Assembly (NCBI GenBank): GCA_000827265.1 | Contig: KN834885.1 | Span: 1-64,000, forward strand | Direction: 5' to 3' | DNA: 64,000 bases | From: Collybiopsis luxurians FD-317 M1 | Lineage: Eukaryota > Basidiomycota > Agaricomycetes > Agaricales > Omphalotaceae | In this document: positions 21,655-33,232 of the stretch, piece after piece | How positions within the stretch are numbered: position 1 is the stretch's first letter | Layout: every line of letters starts with the position of its first letter | Notes under the pieces: model-generated | What the model was told of the DNA's origin: nothing | What the model saw: only the letters and a program-made list of their open reading frames with translations | The model's database searches: none | Program-made: the position numbers and the translations under genes

Positions 21655-23663
21655 GAGAAGAATATGTTTTGGTTAAAATTCCTGGATGGTACTCAAAGGT
21701 TTCTATCTGACATAAATAGCATAAACCTCAAAACAGGAAAGAGACTGAGTATTCCCCATGCTTCCCGATGCTGATAAGTGGAAAAAATCACTGTTTTAAC
21801 ACTTGAAAAATTTCTTGATTATTTTCCAGCTCATTCATCCTCACTCGAAGCTGATAAATCTATTAAATAATGTTAATTCGGTGTACAGAAAAAGTTTTAG
21901 GGTGAGTGGTTTAGAAATGTGCTCAAACAAAACAATTTTTTTGATGGAAGTATCAACTCTAGGTCCAGTATCAACTCTAGTACATTGATGGTATGTATCA
22001 AGTTTTGCTGAGGTTGGTTGCTTGCTCCAACTTGCATCAACTCCATTATTTGTTATTCAAAATAATCTATATAGAGTTTCTGTGCTGTTGTTGCCTTTAC
22101 GGTCTGTTTGCCTCCTTCATACTATTCCTGCAAAATGGAAATTTGTTCACATTTTCTGCCATCTCGCAAACAATGACATTCACCAGGTCACCAGGTACTT
22201 TAACATGCTGGGTGTGAACTCGAGTACAATGTGACCCGCAGTAGTTACGGTGTGACATCCGGAGTTACTGTGTGATTTTAAGCTGGCAACCCTTGGCAAC
22301 AGGGTTGCCAAATAGAATTATCCTGAAAAATCATACTGAATATCTAATGATTCTAATCAACTTGTTATCAAATTAAATGTATCCAGTTATAATATCTAAT
22401 TGCCAAAAATTCATTTGCACTGACCTAAACAAGTATGCATGGTGGAAAATCTACATTAAACTAGTCTGGGCTCTGGTACACTTTGCGGGAGGTATATCAG
22501 ACCTCAGAGCTAGTGATCATGGTTCAAACAGCACCCTCAACCAGAATATTGCTTTTATCAACTTCCCAACTTTGGGGCCTACCAATAGTTATCTATAACT
22601 TCAAAGTTCTGCACTTACAGCTTACACTGGGGCAGGACGCTTGTAATTGGGGGATGATGGTGGAGTGGGTAGAAGGATGGGTCAGTCTGGGAAAGGGTCG
22701 AATATCTCAAGGCTTGAAGATGTGAGCACAGGAATAAATACAAGTAATAACAAGCACAATCAGAACATCTCTGGCTTTTAATAATTGTCACTTTCATGGT
22801 GGAGGACTCAGACTAAAAACTCCTGATTTGATATGTGAAAACAGGTGATGAACTGTGGGAACAGGCTGGTGAAGAGGAGCCCACTAGAGTAAAACCATCC
22901 AAGGAACAGGCATTTACACATTCAGCTATAAGGTCCTGAAGTTTGTTGATATCTATCCAATCATTACTCAGAAAATTTGCTGCATTTTTCTAGATCAATG
23001 TGGCAAGTAAGAATGTGGCAAGTAAGTATACCTGTATGAATAACTAACAAAGACAGCATAGGGAAAATGCAGAATTCATACATAATCAGCTCATAATTCC
23101 TGAGTTCTACTATGAGCAAAGGTCTAAGTGTATCAAAATAATGTCTGTCAGCTTCAGAGAACATTTCAAGACTGAGTCGATGACAGTATAGGATGAGCAA
23201 AGGCAATAAACAGTCTTGATCAATAGAATTTCCATTCATGACTACATATAAGACAAACATGTTGTGTCCGAGTTGCGCATGCTGAGGGGACAGGAATAAA
23301 AGCAGCCACTGCGGTGGTGCCGCAGGGTGCTCGCACAAAAGGTCAGGGTTTAGGGTTAGGGTTAGGGTTTAGGGTAGTTACATCTGATCTTATCCATTTT
23401 AGGGTGGCCTCGACTGGTGTGACCAAAGGATTGTGCACAATATCTGTCGCAGGGGCTCCCGCATTAAACATTTCAGCATCCTCCAATGCGGCACCAGTTT
23501 GGCAGACAATGCATATGATCTCGCACTTACAACCATGCATGAGACCAATTTTGTGGATTTTTCTAAAACCGTGCATGAACCTACATTGAGCCTTTAAGTA
23601 TAACTCTTCATATGAACTGAAAGTATGATTCTAGGAAATAAAACCTCTGGCAGACTCAAGATT
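21655..23663. other. Spacer rich in decayed repeats between the transposon nest and copy C
   Basis: No supported gene. Visible structure includes a doubled agtatcaactctag motif at about 21949-21979 and a 25-base palindrome with GGCAACCC and GGGTTGCC arms near 22286-22310. A telomere-like tract lies at 23346-23374. An open frame on the minus strand at 23343-23576 reads protein-like (KCEIICIVCQTGAALEDAEM) but matches no family I know; it may be a retroelement remnant. Confidence 0.4.
23346..23374. repeat. Interstitial telomere-like repeat
   Basis: Reads gggtttagggttagggttagg then gtttaggg, i.e. two TTAGGG and two TTTAGGG units in 29 bases. TTAGGG is the usual basidiomycete telomere unit, yet coding genes lie on both sides of it. 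Confidence 0.8.
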
Positions 23664-25381
23664 TCAATAGTCACTATTTGGGGACAGTCCTTCATCTCTC
23701 TTTACTTCATCCTTCTCATCTGGAAGGGCAATGGGGTCCAAACCAAAATCTGAATATAACATTGTTGAAACACTGGTAGCCAGGTCATGTTTAAAGAACA
23801 GATATGATCCCGCTTGCTCAGGTTGACTGTCTTGATAAATGCTCATTTCCTGTTGGTAATCCCACTCTTGAAAATGTAGGAGCAGGCGAGCGGTCAAGAG
23901 TCCAGAAAGTCTATGGACACCATTGTAATAATGAGCCAGTTAGCGGCTCGGATGGATGCCTAACAGTTTTTAATGCTCACGGAAGTGTCAGGGCATCCAG
24001 CAGACGCTGTAAAAATCCACTCTAGAGGCACTGTAAAGATAGATGGCTTGATATATCAGAATAAGGTACACACAGGTGCTTGCTAAATTCAGGTACTAAA
24101 AATGAAACTTGCAGATGAGGTTAGAGCCAGGAACAAGACTTACAAAAGTCAAAATCACAGATGCGGTTGTGAGCAAGGATACGATGCTGAATTTCGATTG
24201 GATCAGGCTCAATTACATGAGAAGTTGTGGAAGTGTATACCTGAAATAGAATAGTTCTAAATAATTTACTCTGTTGATCATGGTGATTCATCAAATCAAC
24301 ACTGAGCACAAACCTTGTTGGAAGAGTAGAAATTGCAATCCTTTCTTACGTTCCTTCCAGGTCAGAGTATAAAGTCTGAAAGCCTGGAAATGTCTAACAC
24401 CGTTCAAAATTGCAGATGAATATTCAAAGATGACCATCAATATGGAGAGTAGTTCATTTGCTGTAAAGTAAAATAGGGATTTGTTAAAATGAATCAATTA
24501 TGCGACTCAAATGACAAATGTTAATAGCACAGTACCACTAGCCATAATTTGTTAATCGTGCTTGTAGATGAAATTTCGAGAGACTCACATTGGGATACTA
24601 GAGCTGCCAGTGCATCGTAGCCCCGGAACATGAATCTGTTGAATGTCATTAGTATTCCAGACAGAATGTGTTCAAATGTGGCTTACAATGTCCAGAACCA
24701 AGCATGTAACACCTAAGAGGCTCATATACACTAGAACAATGTGATTTCTACCCCACACTGCCCAGGTTCGTCCAGTGAAGACAACTAGCGTCATGAGATT
24801 GAAGCAAGGATAAGGACTTATGAAATTATGACAGTCGACATTGAAAGAACATACTGATGATCGCGGCCCGTCCGAGCACACTGAGTGCTCCGCTGAACTG
24901 ATACCAAGTGTTACAGCTTCAAAGAGTAGAAATGAGTCAGGAGAGGTTAATGAAAATTTCTTTGGTCATGCAGATGTACCTACTCTTCTGTCAGCTTGCC
25001 AGCAATAGCCAATAAATATAGGATATTGGCTACCAGAGCGTATCGGCAAAGAATATATAGAAGTGTGGAAAGTCTGAACTTCGGTGTCCAGATGTAATGG
25101 ACCTCCATACGGAAGGTTAAGGTGTAATCTGATTTTTTGATACATTGAGTGGATAGGAAGGAAGGAACATTGGGCTGCAGTACTTGCCATACCAGAGTAA
25201 AGCTAGCAGGTGTGAATGTAATCGAGTCAGATGCCTAAAAAAAAACTGAAATGTTCACACCGAGGCTTGCCCATCGGATGTCAAATTGTAAGTAGCTGGA
25301 AGAACAGGAATCTCATTGAAAACAGTTCAAGAGTGGGGCGAATCAGACGTACTGCGTGGAGGCTTTCAAGTTGCTTTCCAT
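23664..25381 (-). CDS. DUF6533 multi-pass membrane protein, array copy C
   Basis: The third paralog, ATG at 25381 (MESNLKASTQ, three residues longer than the others) and stop at 23664. The 15-base microexon is at 25188-25202 and its downstream donor is GC (GCAAGTA) instead of GT. Recognisable parts are ALLWY, the DUF6533 segment with RYALVANILYLL, FTGRTWAVWGRNHIVLVYM, LLSILMVIFEYSSAILNG, LLTARLLLHFQEWDYQQ and an acidic tail ALPDEKDEVKRDEGL. The microsatellite-free array spacing and shared intron positions mark it as part of the same tandem expansion. It is separated from copy B by 6.9 kb, mostly transposons. Confidence 0.72.
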
Positions 25382-27417
25382 GGAGCTATTGAGGTATAGC
25401 GCTTCAAAGACGAGGATAGTTCATTTCCGATTGCCTCCTGGGAGGTTTATAAATCCCACCAGATTCCACCCGTGGTCCCTGTTCTAACTAGGCAATTTCC
25501 GGTCACAATACCAAGCAGCAAGTGTGCCAATCCTAACGATCTTGTTGTTGCTATGGCTATGCCGCTATGATTAGAATGCCAGTGAGTAGGCATCGTAATT
25601 GATAAAATGAATTGTCCGGCTTACGGCGGCTTGTGTCCGGGGTCAAGCTCTTGCCGCAAGCCCGTGGCTACAAAATATCAATTTACGCGAGTGGTAAGTT
25701 GCAAAGCAATCCCTATCTTTCATAATGAAGAGTATGTCGATGCCGCTGCTTCATTACAAGCTTGTTAGCAGCCTCTCCTCATGGTCGAGCGTTTAGTTTA
25801 TCACTATTTTTTTTTTGTATAAGTGCCTATCCTCTGATTCACCTTTGCGATAATCTCCATTGCAACCCTGTGTGTACCTGCCGCGTGTGCACTGCCCTAG
25901 CCCACGTTCGCTACGACACCAATGAGCGTATTTGCAACACCGAGATGCTAATTCAACCAGTCACATCTTAAATTCAAATGTCACAATTTCAAACACGCTC
26001 TCATCAAGTTGAAGTAAGCAGTGCCAGCAAGTATCAAATGATAATATGTGAGTCGAAACTGAGGCACCTTTCAATATCTTCCTGTATCTGCTCCTATCAT
26101 GATAAGCTCGTCAGCGTCCGTGCATGTTCAAATGCTGTGGATTTGTGGTCAGGCTCTCCTGATGAGCACAGGCACTTAAACATTCAAAGTGTAAATAGCT
26201 GTCGCGGCGTAATGAAAGGTAGCTGTATATGTTATAGTACTCTTGATAGTACTTTGATGCAACCTTTTATTTATTCAGTCACACTTGGCCCACCATTGAA
26301 CTAGTGATGTGCCGGCTGGGGCCCGGCTCAAAAGCCCCGACTAAGGCTCAAAAGGCCCCGGCCCACTGAAATCTTCAGCTGGGCCCTCATGGACGGCCAG
26401 GGCCTGAGTCCACCATATAAATCAATATTATATCAGTAAATTTATGGTGTATCATACATTATATCTATTCTTCGTTTGCATTGCAACAAGTTTCTATGCG
26501 AAAAATGCAAATTTATGTGCATGAGAGCTTAAATAGTCATGTTAGGGTCACCACCCTCGGTCTCTACACTCACATATTGCATAGAAAAGAGGTAGTAGTG
26601 CCAATTGATACAGCGCATGGTGAGCAATTCACTATCTTCAAACTGAAACTCTATATGCATATATGTAATCTAAGACGCTCGAAAGCCCTGGCTGCCGGCT
26701 TTCCGAAATTCTGAGCCCTCCTTGACGGCCAGGACTCAGTAGGGCCCCGCTTATTCGGCACATTGCTACACTATTCTCACTTACATGGGGGTCAACAGAC
26801 GGCTGAGACGGAGATCATGTGTATAAGTATAGGGAATCAATCCTTGATCAATCCTCGACTAGTGGATCATTGTTCTGTGAAAATCCTTTGGCGGTTCCCT
26901 CAGCGACGTTGGTTGAGGAGTTTTTAGCACAATGTTTTGATAGATTCAATTCTACATAGTGCAAAGTACTTAGTTGTACTGCATTGGTGCATTGAAATAA
27001 GTTTTTTACCTACAAATCTCACGAACTCATTGCATCTTCCTTCAACATTGAATATACAACATAATCAATTCTTAAGTTAGACTTAGGTAATCGTTGATAC
27101 TAAAATTAATGTAACTTACATGTTGAAAGGTGACTTTGAAGGCAGTGTACACTTAACCTGTTGTCTGACAGGAGTCCTTTATTGATATACCTTTTGAGGC
27201 TTTAGCTTTAAAAGATGAGATAAATGTTAACTTTTTGTAGATCCGGGAAAGTATCAGTGACATTATACACGAGGACCCGACCACCTATGTGGTACTGAAC
27301 CCAACTGGAATTTCTAGACCCTCCGCGACTCCTCGCGACAGCCCACTCTCATACACATGCTTCAAGGAAACAGAACCTGACTTGAGGTCCTAGTAATCAT
27401 CAACATCCTGGTCCAGA
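25382..27417. other. Spacer between DUF6533 copies C and D
   Basis: Upstream flank of copy C and 3' flank of copy D, with no recognised gene. Short ORFs at 25978-26304 and 26481-26714 show no family features. A GC-ended, AT-rich-cored candidate element lies at 26302-26768. Confidence 0.4.
26302..26768. mobile_element. Candidate hAT-like miniature element
   Basis: The ends TAGTGATGTGCCG (26302) and, inverted, TAGCAATGTGCCG (ending 26768) match at 11 of 13 positions. GC-rich subterminal blocks (ggggcccggctcaaaagcccc, gacggccagg...ctcagt) bracket an AT-rich middle. GTGCCG-type ends are seen in many hAT elements. I could not find the expected 8-base target duplication, so this is tentative. Confidence 0.4.
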
Positions 27418-29131
27418 CTACCCTTCATCTTCCTTTAGATCTTCCTTCCTATCAGGAAGTGTTCCTTGTGCCACAGGATCCGAGCCAAAATCCGAATACA
27501 ACATTGTTGAAATAGTAGTAACCGCAACATCTCGAAATGACATGTGTGATCTCGGTTGCCCAAGTTGGCTGTCTTGAGGAATTTTCATTGTCTGCTTGTA
27601 CTCCCACTCTCGAATGTGTAGAAGCAAGCGAGCAGTCAAGAACCCAGAAAGTCTACAGCCATCATTATAACAATGAGTCAATTGACATCCACCTTGGATC
27701 AGACGTGAGGAACGCCTAACAGATTGCGGCACTCACGGAAGTGTCAGGGCATCCAACAGACGTTGGAAAAATCCACTCTGGAGACACATGTAGAAATGGG
27801 TGGCCTGATGCAGAAAGAAAAGTACGCACAGGTGCTTGCTGGATTAATTGAGGTTTCAATGAAACTCGCGCACAGATCAAGGAACATGACTTACAAAATT
27901 CAATATTACACATGCCGTGGAGAGTAGGGATACAATGCTGCAGTTCCATCAGGTCAGACTGTTTATAAGACGTGGCAGAAGTATACACCTGAAGTATAAC
28001 AACTCTGAATAATTTCACTCAGTAAATCATGATAATTCATCAGCTCAATTTATACCTTGTTGGAAGAGCAAGAATTGAAGTCCTCTCTTCTTTTCCACCC
28101 AACTCTGTTTTTGAGCTCTAAATGCTTGTAAATGCCTGGCACTGTTCAAAATTGCAGATGAATATTCAAAGACAACCATCAATATAGAGAGTAGATCATT
28201 TGCTGTAAAGTCAGAATCCAGTCAGAATCACTCAACCAGACCATTCCGGTATTAATAGCACTCAACCGCTTTTAGCCAGAGTTTGTTAGTCAAGACCATA
28301 TTTTGATAGCGAGGGACTCACATTGGGATGCTTGAGCTACCGGTGCATCGAAGTCCTGGAACATGAGTCTTTTGAATGGAGTCAGTATTCCAGACAGCAC
28401 TTGAAGCTCTGTTGGGACATGGCTTACAATATCTAGAGCCATGCATGTAGCACCCAGAAAACCCATGTACGCTAGAACAGCGCGACTTTTTCCCCATACT
28501 GCCCAAGTTCGTCCAGTGAAGACAGCTATTTTCACAAGATAAATTCTAAACATTTGGAATAGTCAACGCAGGAAGAGCGTACCGATAATTGCGGCCCGCC
28601 CAAGCACACTGAGTGCCCCAATGAACTGATACCAGGTGTTGCAACTTTGAGAATTTTGAGATGAAGTAAAAGATGCAGCAAACAGCAAATTAGGAAATAT
28701 GTTAATCAAGTGTCTTAAGTTCTGTTGATGCACTCACTCTTCCGTCAGTTTACCGGCAATATCCAATAAATAGAGTATATTGGCCACCAAAGCGTATCGA
28801 CAAAAAATGTAGAGGAATGTGGAAAGTCGGAAATTTGAGGTCCAGATATACTGGACCTCCATAGGAAGCGTCAAAGCGTAATCTGAATTCACGGTGACAG
28901 CATTGAGTGAGGTGAAAAGAAGGATGGGCCGTGGTACTTACCATACCAAAGTAAAGCTAGGAGGCAAAAATGTGATCAGGATGCTTAACGGAACGAAAGA
29001 ACTTAAATGTTCACACCAAGGCTTGCCCATTGGATGTCAAATTGTAGGTAGCTAAAATAACATGAACTTCATTAGAATTAGCTCAAAAGTGAAGTAATTT
29101 GGACATACTGCGTGGAGGCTTTGCTTTCCAT
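27418..29131 (-). CDS. DUF6533 multi-pass membrane protein, array copy D
   Basis: The fourth paralog, ATG at 29131 (MESKAST), stop at 27418. The 15-base microexon is at 28942-28956. Parts seen: YLQFDIQWASL, the DUF6533 core with CRYALVANILYLL, NTWYQFIGALSVLGRAAIIG, VFTGRTWAVWGKSRAVLAYM, HVPGLRCTGSSSIPM, LLSILMVVFEYSSAILN, and the tail LLHIREWEYKQ with an acidic end DRKEDLKEDEG. It is closest to copy B in its upstream flank. No disabling lesion was seen, though I did not verify every splice join. Confidence 0.75.
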
Positions 29132-30012
29132 TGAAGCTCCCAGTGAGGTTGTAGTGCTGAAAGACAAGATATAGTGCATCTCCAATCCCTACCTTGAAGG
29201 TTTTTAAATCTCATCATATTTTACCAGTGGTTCCTGCTCTAACTGCGCAAGGTCAAACCCAATTTTGGGACAAATACCAAGCTGCAAATACGCCACTGAA
29301 ACATGATAATACTAGTCATTGTCATGGCCCCGCCTCTATGATCAAAGAGCCAGGGACCAGGGCTAAATTTGATACTGCGGCTAGAAAAAGTCAAGTCTCT
29401 TCATAACCTGTAATGCAAATGAGGAATAATATACCGGAATGATCGTGGCCAATCCGAAGCAATGCCAGCATACTTACTACGAGCGTTCATAGCGCCAGAC
29501 TAGTGTCGAATGATCTCAGAGTTGACACCTGAACTGTCAACTACAGAGACACTTCCGTACATCAGGATCTTCCTGTTCAAGGTTCGTCAACATCTCGTTT
29601 CATGTGTCATGAGTATTTTAGACATCGTCTTGGCAGTCTCCTTATCAACTTGAACTCAAGTCATCGGCCCTGGGTGAAGGTAGTACGAACGTGCTTGTTG
29701 AATACGAAGTGAGAATTGTAAAGATGTTGGAATTAATTTACGAGGCCTTGATTCTTCAAAGAAAAAAGGTTAGAAATCGATAAGCTTCGGAGCCTTTTGA
29801 AGTCGATAAAGTTTATTGCGGCATCGGCACAACACAGTATTTCGCACACCATCGGCGGGAAGTGTTAAATTTTAAAGCTGGTTACAGTGAGCAGGCGAGA
29901 AACACTGTAAGATAGCAATTACATAAGAACCCAAAAATCAATATAAATATTACACAAATAAATAATTTAGGAATCAGATCTATACATTTAGTATCCTAGT
30001 AAATATTTCCTC
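29132..30012. other. Spacer between DUF6533 copies D and E
   Basis: Shares ordered similarity with the region upstream of copy B (about 16975-17170). Otherwise it holds no recognised gene or repeat. Confidence 0.45.
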
Positions 30013-31853
30013 TCAATTTTCTTCATGCGCTGGTTTCTTGCCTTCCTTAACAGTATGATTAAACTGAACAGGTGAGTTGGGATGATCATTGTCGGAAGAG
30101 GATCCAGTTTCAAGGTCCAAATGATGGCCGATTTCTGTAGACGATTCTTGATCCCCATGTTCTTCGCTCCTGCTATCTGGAAGCGTTCCTCGTGCCACAG
30201 GATCAGAGCCAAAATCTGAGTATAGCATCGTAGATACAGTAGCCGCAGCACCTCGAAATGACAATGACAAGGTAGCGTGTTCTGGCTGGTCACCTTGATC
30301 ATTGATTCCCGCTGGCGAATGTTTGTACTCCCATTCGCGAATGTGTAGCAGAAGCCGAGCAGTCAAGAGGCCGGAAAGTCTACAGGACGTGTCTGAAATC
30401 AGACAATCAAACGGAACGAATATTTGTGGCACTCACGGAAGTGTCAACGCATTCAGCAGACGCTGGAAAAATCCGCTCTAAACGTTGAACGTGAATATGC
30501 TGTGTCGATCTTGATGATCAGGACAAAGTACGCACAGGTGCTTGCTGCATTCCCGAAAGAATCCGTCAAGTTCAGCGTATCTTCAAGCACAGGGCAGTGG
30601 ACGGAACTTACAAAATTGAGGATCACAGCTGCTGTTGTGAATAGGGATATGATGCTAAACTCAAAGGATCAGACTTCACAATCACGAGTAAAATACCTGA
30701 CAACACCTGAAATAGAAAATTCCTATCAACAAGCTCTGATCAGTACGGTGATAGAAGCGATCTTTCGGCTTTTGTACGCACCTTGTTCGAAAAGTAGAAA
30801 CTGAAATCCCTCCCTCTGCTCTTTCCAAGACCGCCCTTGCGCCCTGAATGCTAGGACACACCTAATGCTGTTCAAGATCGCAGATGAAAACTCAAAGACG
30901 ACCATCAAGATAGAAAGCAGATCATTTGCTGCAAATTTGAAGTCAGTCATAGGACTCGGGATCTTCATAGCATCATACCGCTGCAATAAAATACGTTAGT
31001 ACTAACGGCTATGCAAGGAAGAGCGAGCAGCTGACATTGGGATAGTCGAACTTCCAGCGCAACGAAGTCCCGGAACGTGGGTCTGTTAATGTGTTCAGAG
31101 TCGGAGACAAGATCGACTCGGAACCTAGTAGCTCACGATGTCTAGCGCCACGCAAGTAACACCTAGGAGGCTCATATAAGCCAAGATAAAGCGATTTTTT
31201 CCCCAGACTGCCCAAGTACGTCCAGTGAAGACAACTAGATTTCAACATAGGTAATGAACTTTTGTCACTCGTTGATTATCAGTGAGTTCTGGGATGCCCG
31301 TACCAATGACAGCTGCACGCCCCAGTACGCTGAGAGCTGAGATAAACTGATACCAGGTGTTGCAGCTTTCGGAGTTAAAGCGTAGGTATTAAGAGTTGAT
31401 CAAATGTCACAGGAGTTATAATGACATACTTTTCCGTCAACTTGCCGGCAATGTCCAACAAATAAAGTACATTGGCCAAGAGAGCGTATCGGCATAGGAC
31501 GTAGAGGAATGTGGAGAGCCGGAATTTCGAGGTCCACAGATACTGAACTTCCATAGGGAAGGTTAAGACATAATCTGATTTCGCAGTGGCAGCGTTTAGT
31601 GGAGAATAGGCAGAGACAAATTGGCTCCTAGCCATGGTGCTCACCATACCAGAGCAAAGCTAGAAATTTTTTTTGAAAAGCATTGGAGTCGAGTCAGAAT
31701 TATGGGGAAGTTGAGAAAGCAAAGAGACGTTCGTACCGATGCTCGCCCACTGGATGTCGAATTGTAGATAACTGAAAGAAATCGACGTCGCTATGAGCTC
31801 AAGTTTAGAAAGAAGGTGAATAGGACGTACTGCGAAGAGGCTTTGCTGGCCAT
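30013..31853 (-). CDS. DUF6533 multi-pass membrane protein, array copy E
   Basis: The fifth and most upstream paralog, ATG at 31853 (MASKASSQ) and stop at 30013. The 15-base microexon is at 31645-31659. It encodes YLQFDIQWASI, the DUF6533 core DYVLTFPMEVQYLWTSKFRL, LCRYALLANVLYLLDIAGKL, NTWYQFISALSVLGRAAVIG, FTGRTWAVWGKKSLYLGLY-type sequence, and LLSILMVVFEFSSAILNS. The cytoplasmic tail after LLHIREWEYKH is the longest of the array, with a serine/acidic region DLETGSSSDNDHPN. That makes it a candidate for the parental or most complete copy. Function is unknown. Confidence 0.75.
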
Positions 31854-33232
31854 AAAAGTTAGGATGGAGAAATAACAAAGGGAAAGTCCGGGTTTGGAGG
31901 TTTAAAAACCCTACTGTGGCCTGGACCTTTTTCTAAGCTCACAGCCAAATCCGGATACGTGCGGAGCTATAGCAATGGGATTGCTATGGCTCCGTCATTA
32001 CCGTATTCTACGAAGCTGAGAAAGAACTAAGTTTGATAATCCCTTAGGACTGCGCCAAAATCAAGATCTTTTCACAGGTGCAACGCTGTTGAGGATGGAG
32101 AGCCTCATGCATTCATACGTAAGGATCAACCAAGTATACTTATCCTGGGCACATTGGATCATAAATCTTCATATCCATGGAGCCAGAGCTCCTTCAGTTT
32201 TCCTCTGCTTCAGGATCAGACCGTTTCTCCCGGAATTTCATGACCACGAGTCTGTGCCTAGCCCAAAATAAAAAAGTAAGGCAAGATCGATTGGCCGGTT
32301 GACGAAACTGCACTCACTAAACGAGCTAGTTTGTTGCTCTTACTTCCGTGACCGCATTGTGTGAGGCTGTAAGATGGACGTTGATGGGCGAGTGATGAGG
32401 GCTGAAAATCTTACGACCATGATGGTGACTCCTCTTCGAAAGAACCGAAAAAGAGAGCCGTACTAATTTCGCTCTATCCAGTTACCATATAAGTACCATC
32501 AAGTTTTCGAAAACTTTGTATTCTGAAATGAAGATCTCGAAGACACGACTGTGTTGATGGGGATGACAACAGTAAAATCAGTTCGAATCAGGTGGAAGCC
32601 ATGCGATGAGAGCCGGTATGTGTATTGGTATCCCACCGCTACGTGTTCCGTGAGATGGGATAGCATTCATCAGGTTAAATGCATCGGTCCAGTTAAGGAT
32701 GTTCGCGCAGCACCTATGAGAAGACATTCGTCAACAATGCGAAGATCATTATATCATGAGCTGAGAGGTTGAGAACGAGTTCCACAACGCACGTTCGTTC
32801 TTTCCAGATGATGTTGAAGCTTGAAAGGAACGCGGCCCGTATTGAACCATGTGAAATGCACGCGCTCACGGAGATTACGCGAGCGCTAATATGGGCGTCC
32901 TGTACGTTAGTAGAACCCTGCAACAAAGGCAGCGCATTACGAAAGGTAAAACAACATCAACTCATATCCATGCCCCATGCCCAACGCCACGAAGCTAAGT
33001 GGGTTTGAGCGGTGAGAATAGGCTCAAGGCCGTCCAATCGTCGCTCGAACCGACTGAGCTTCAAGGCGATGAGAGTTTGCGAATACCTAGGCAGTGAACG
33101 GGTGGAGGGTTCAAAGTTCAGGTTCCTTTTTTCCATGAGCTTACAAGGTGTTCAGCGGAATTATGCCACATACTACATAGCTATAATTGAGCCATACAAT
33201 AATGCAATCGATCTGATACCTCACTCTGCAAT
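31854..33232. other. Intergenic region upstream of the DUF6533 array
   Basis: About 1.4 kb between the start of copy E and the stop of the methyltransferase gene. Short ORFs (for example 32551-32772 and 32769-33008) do not look like conserved protein. Confidence 0.4.
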
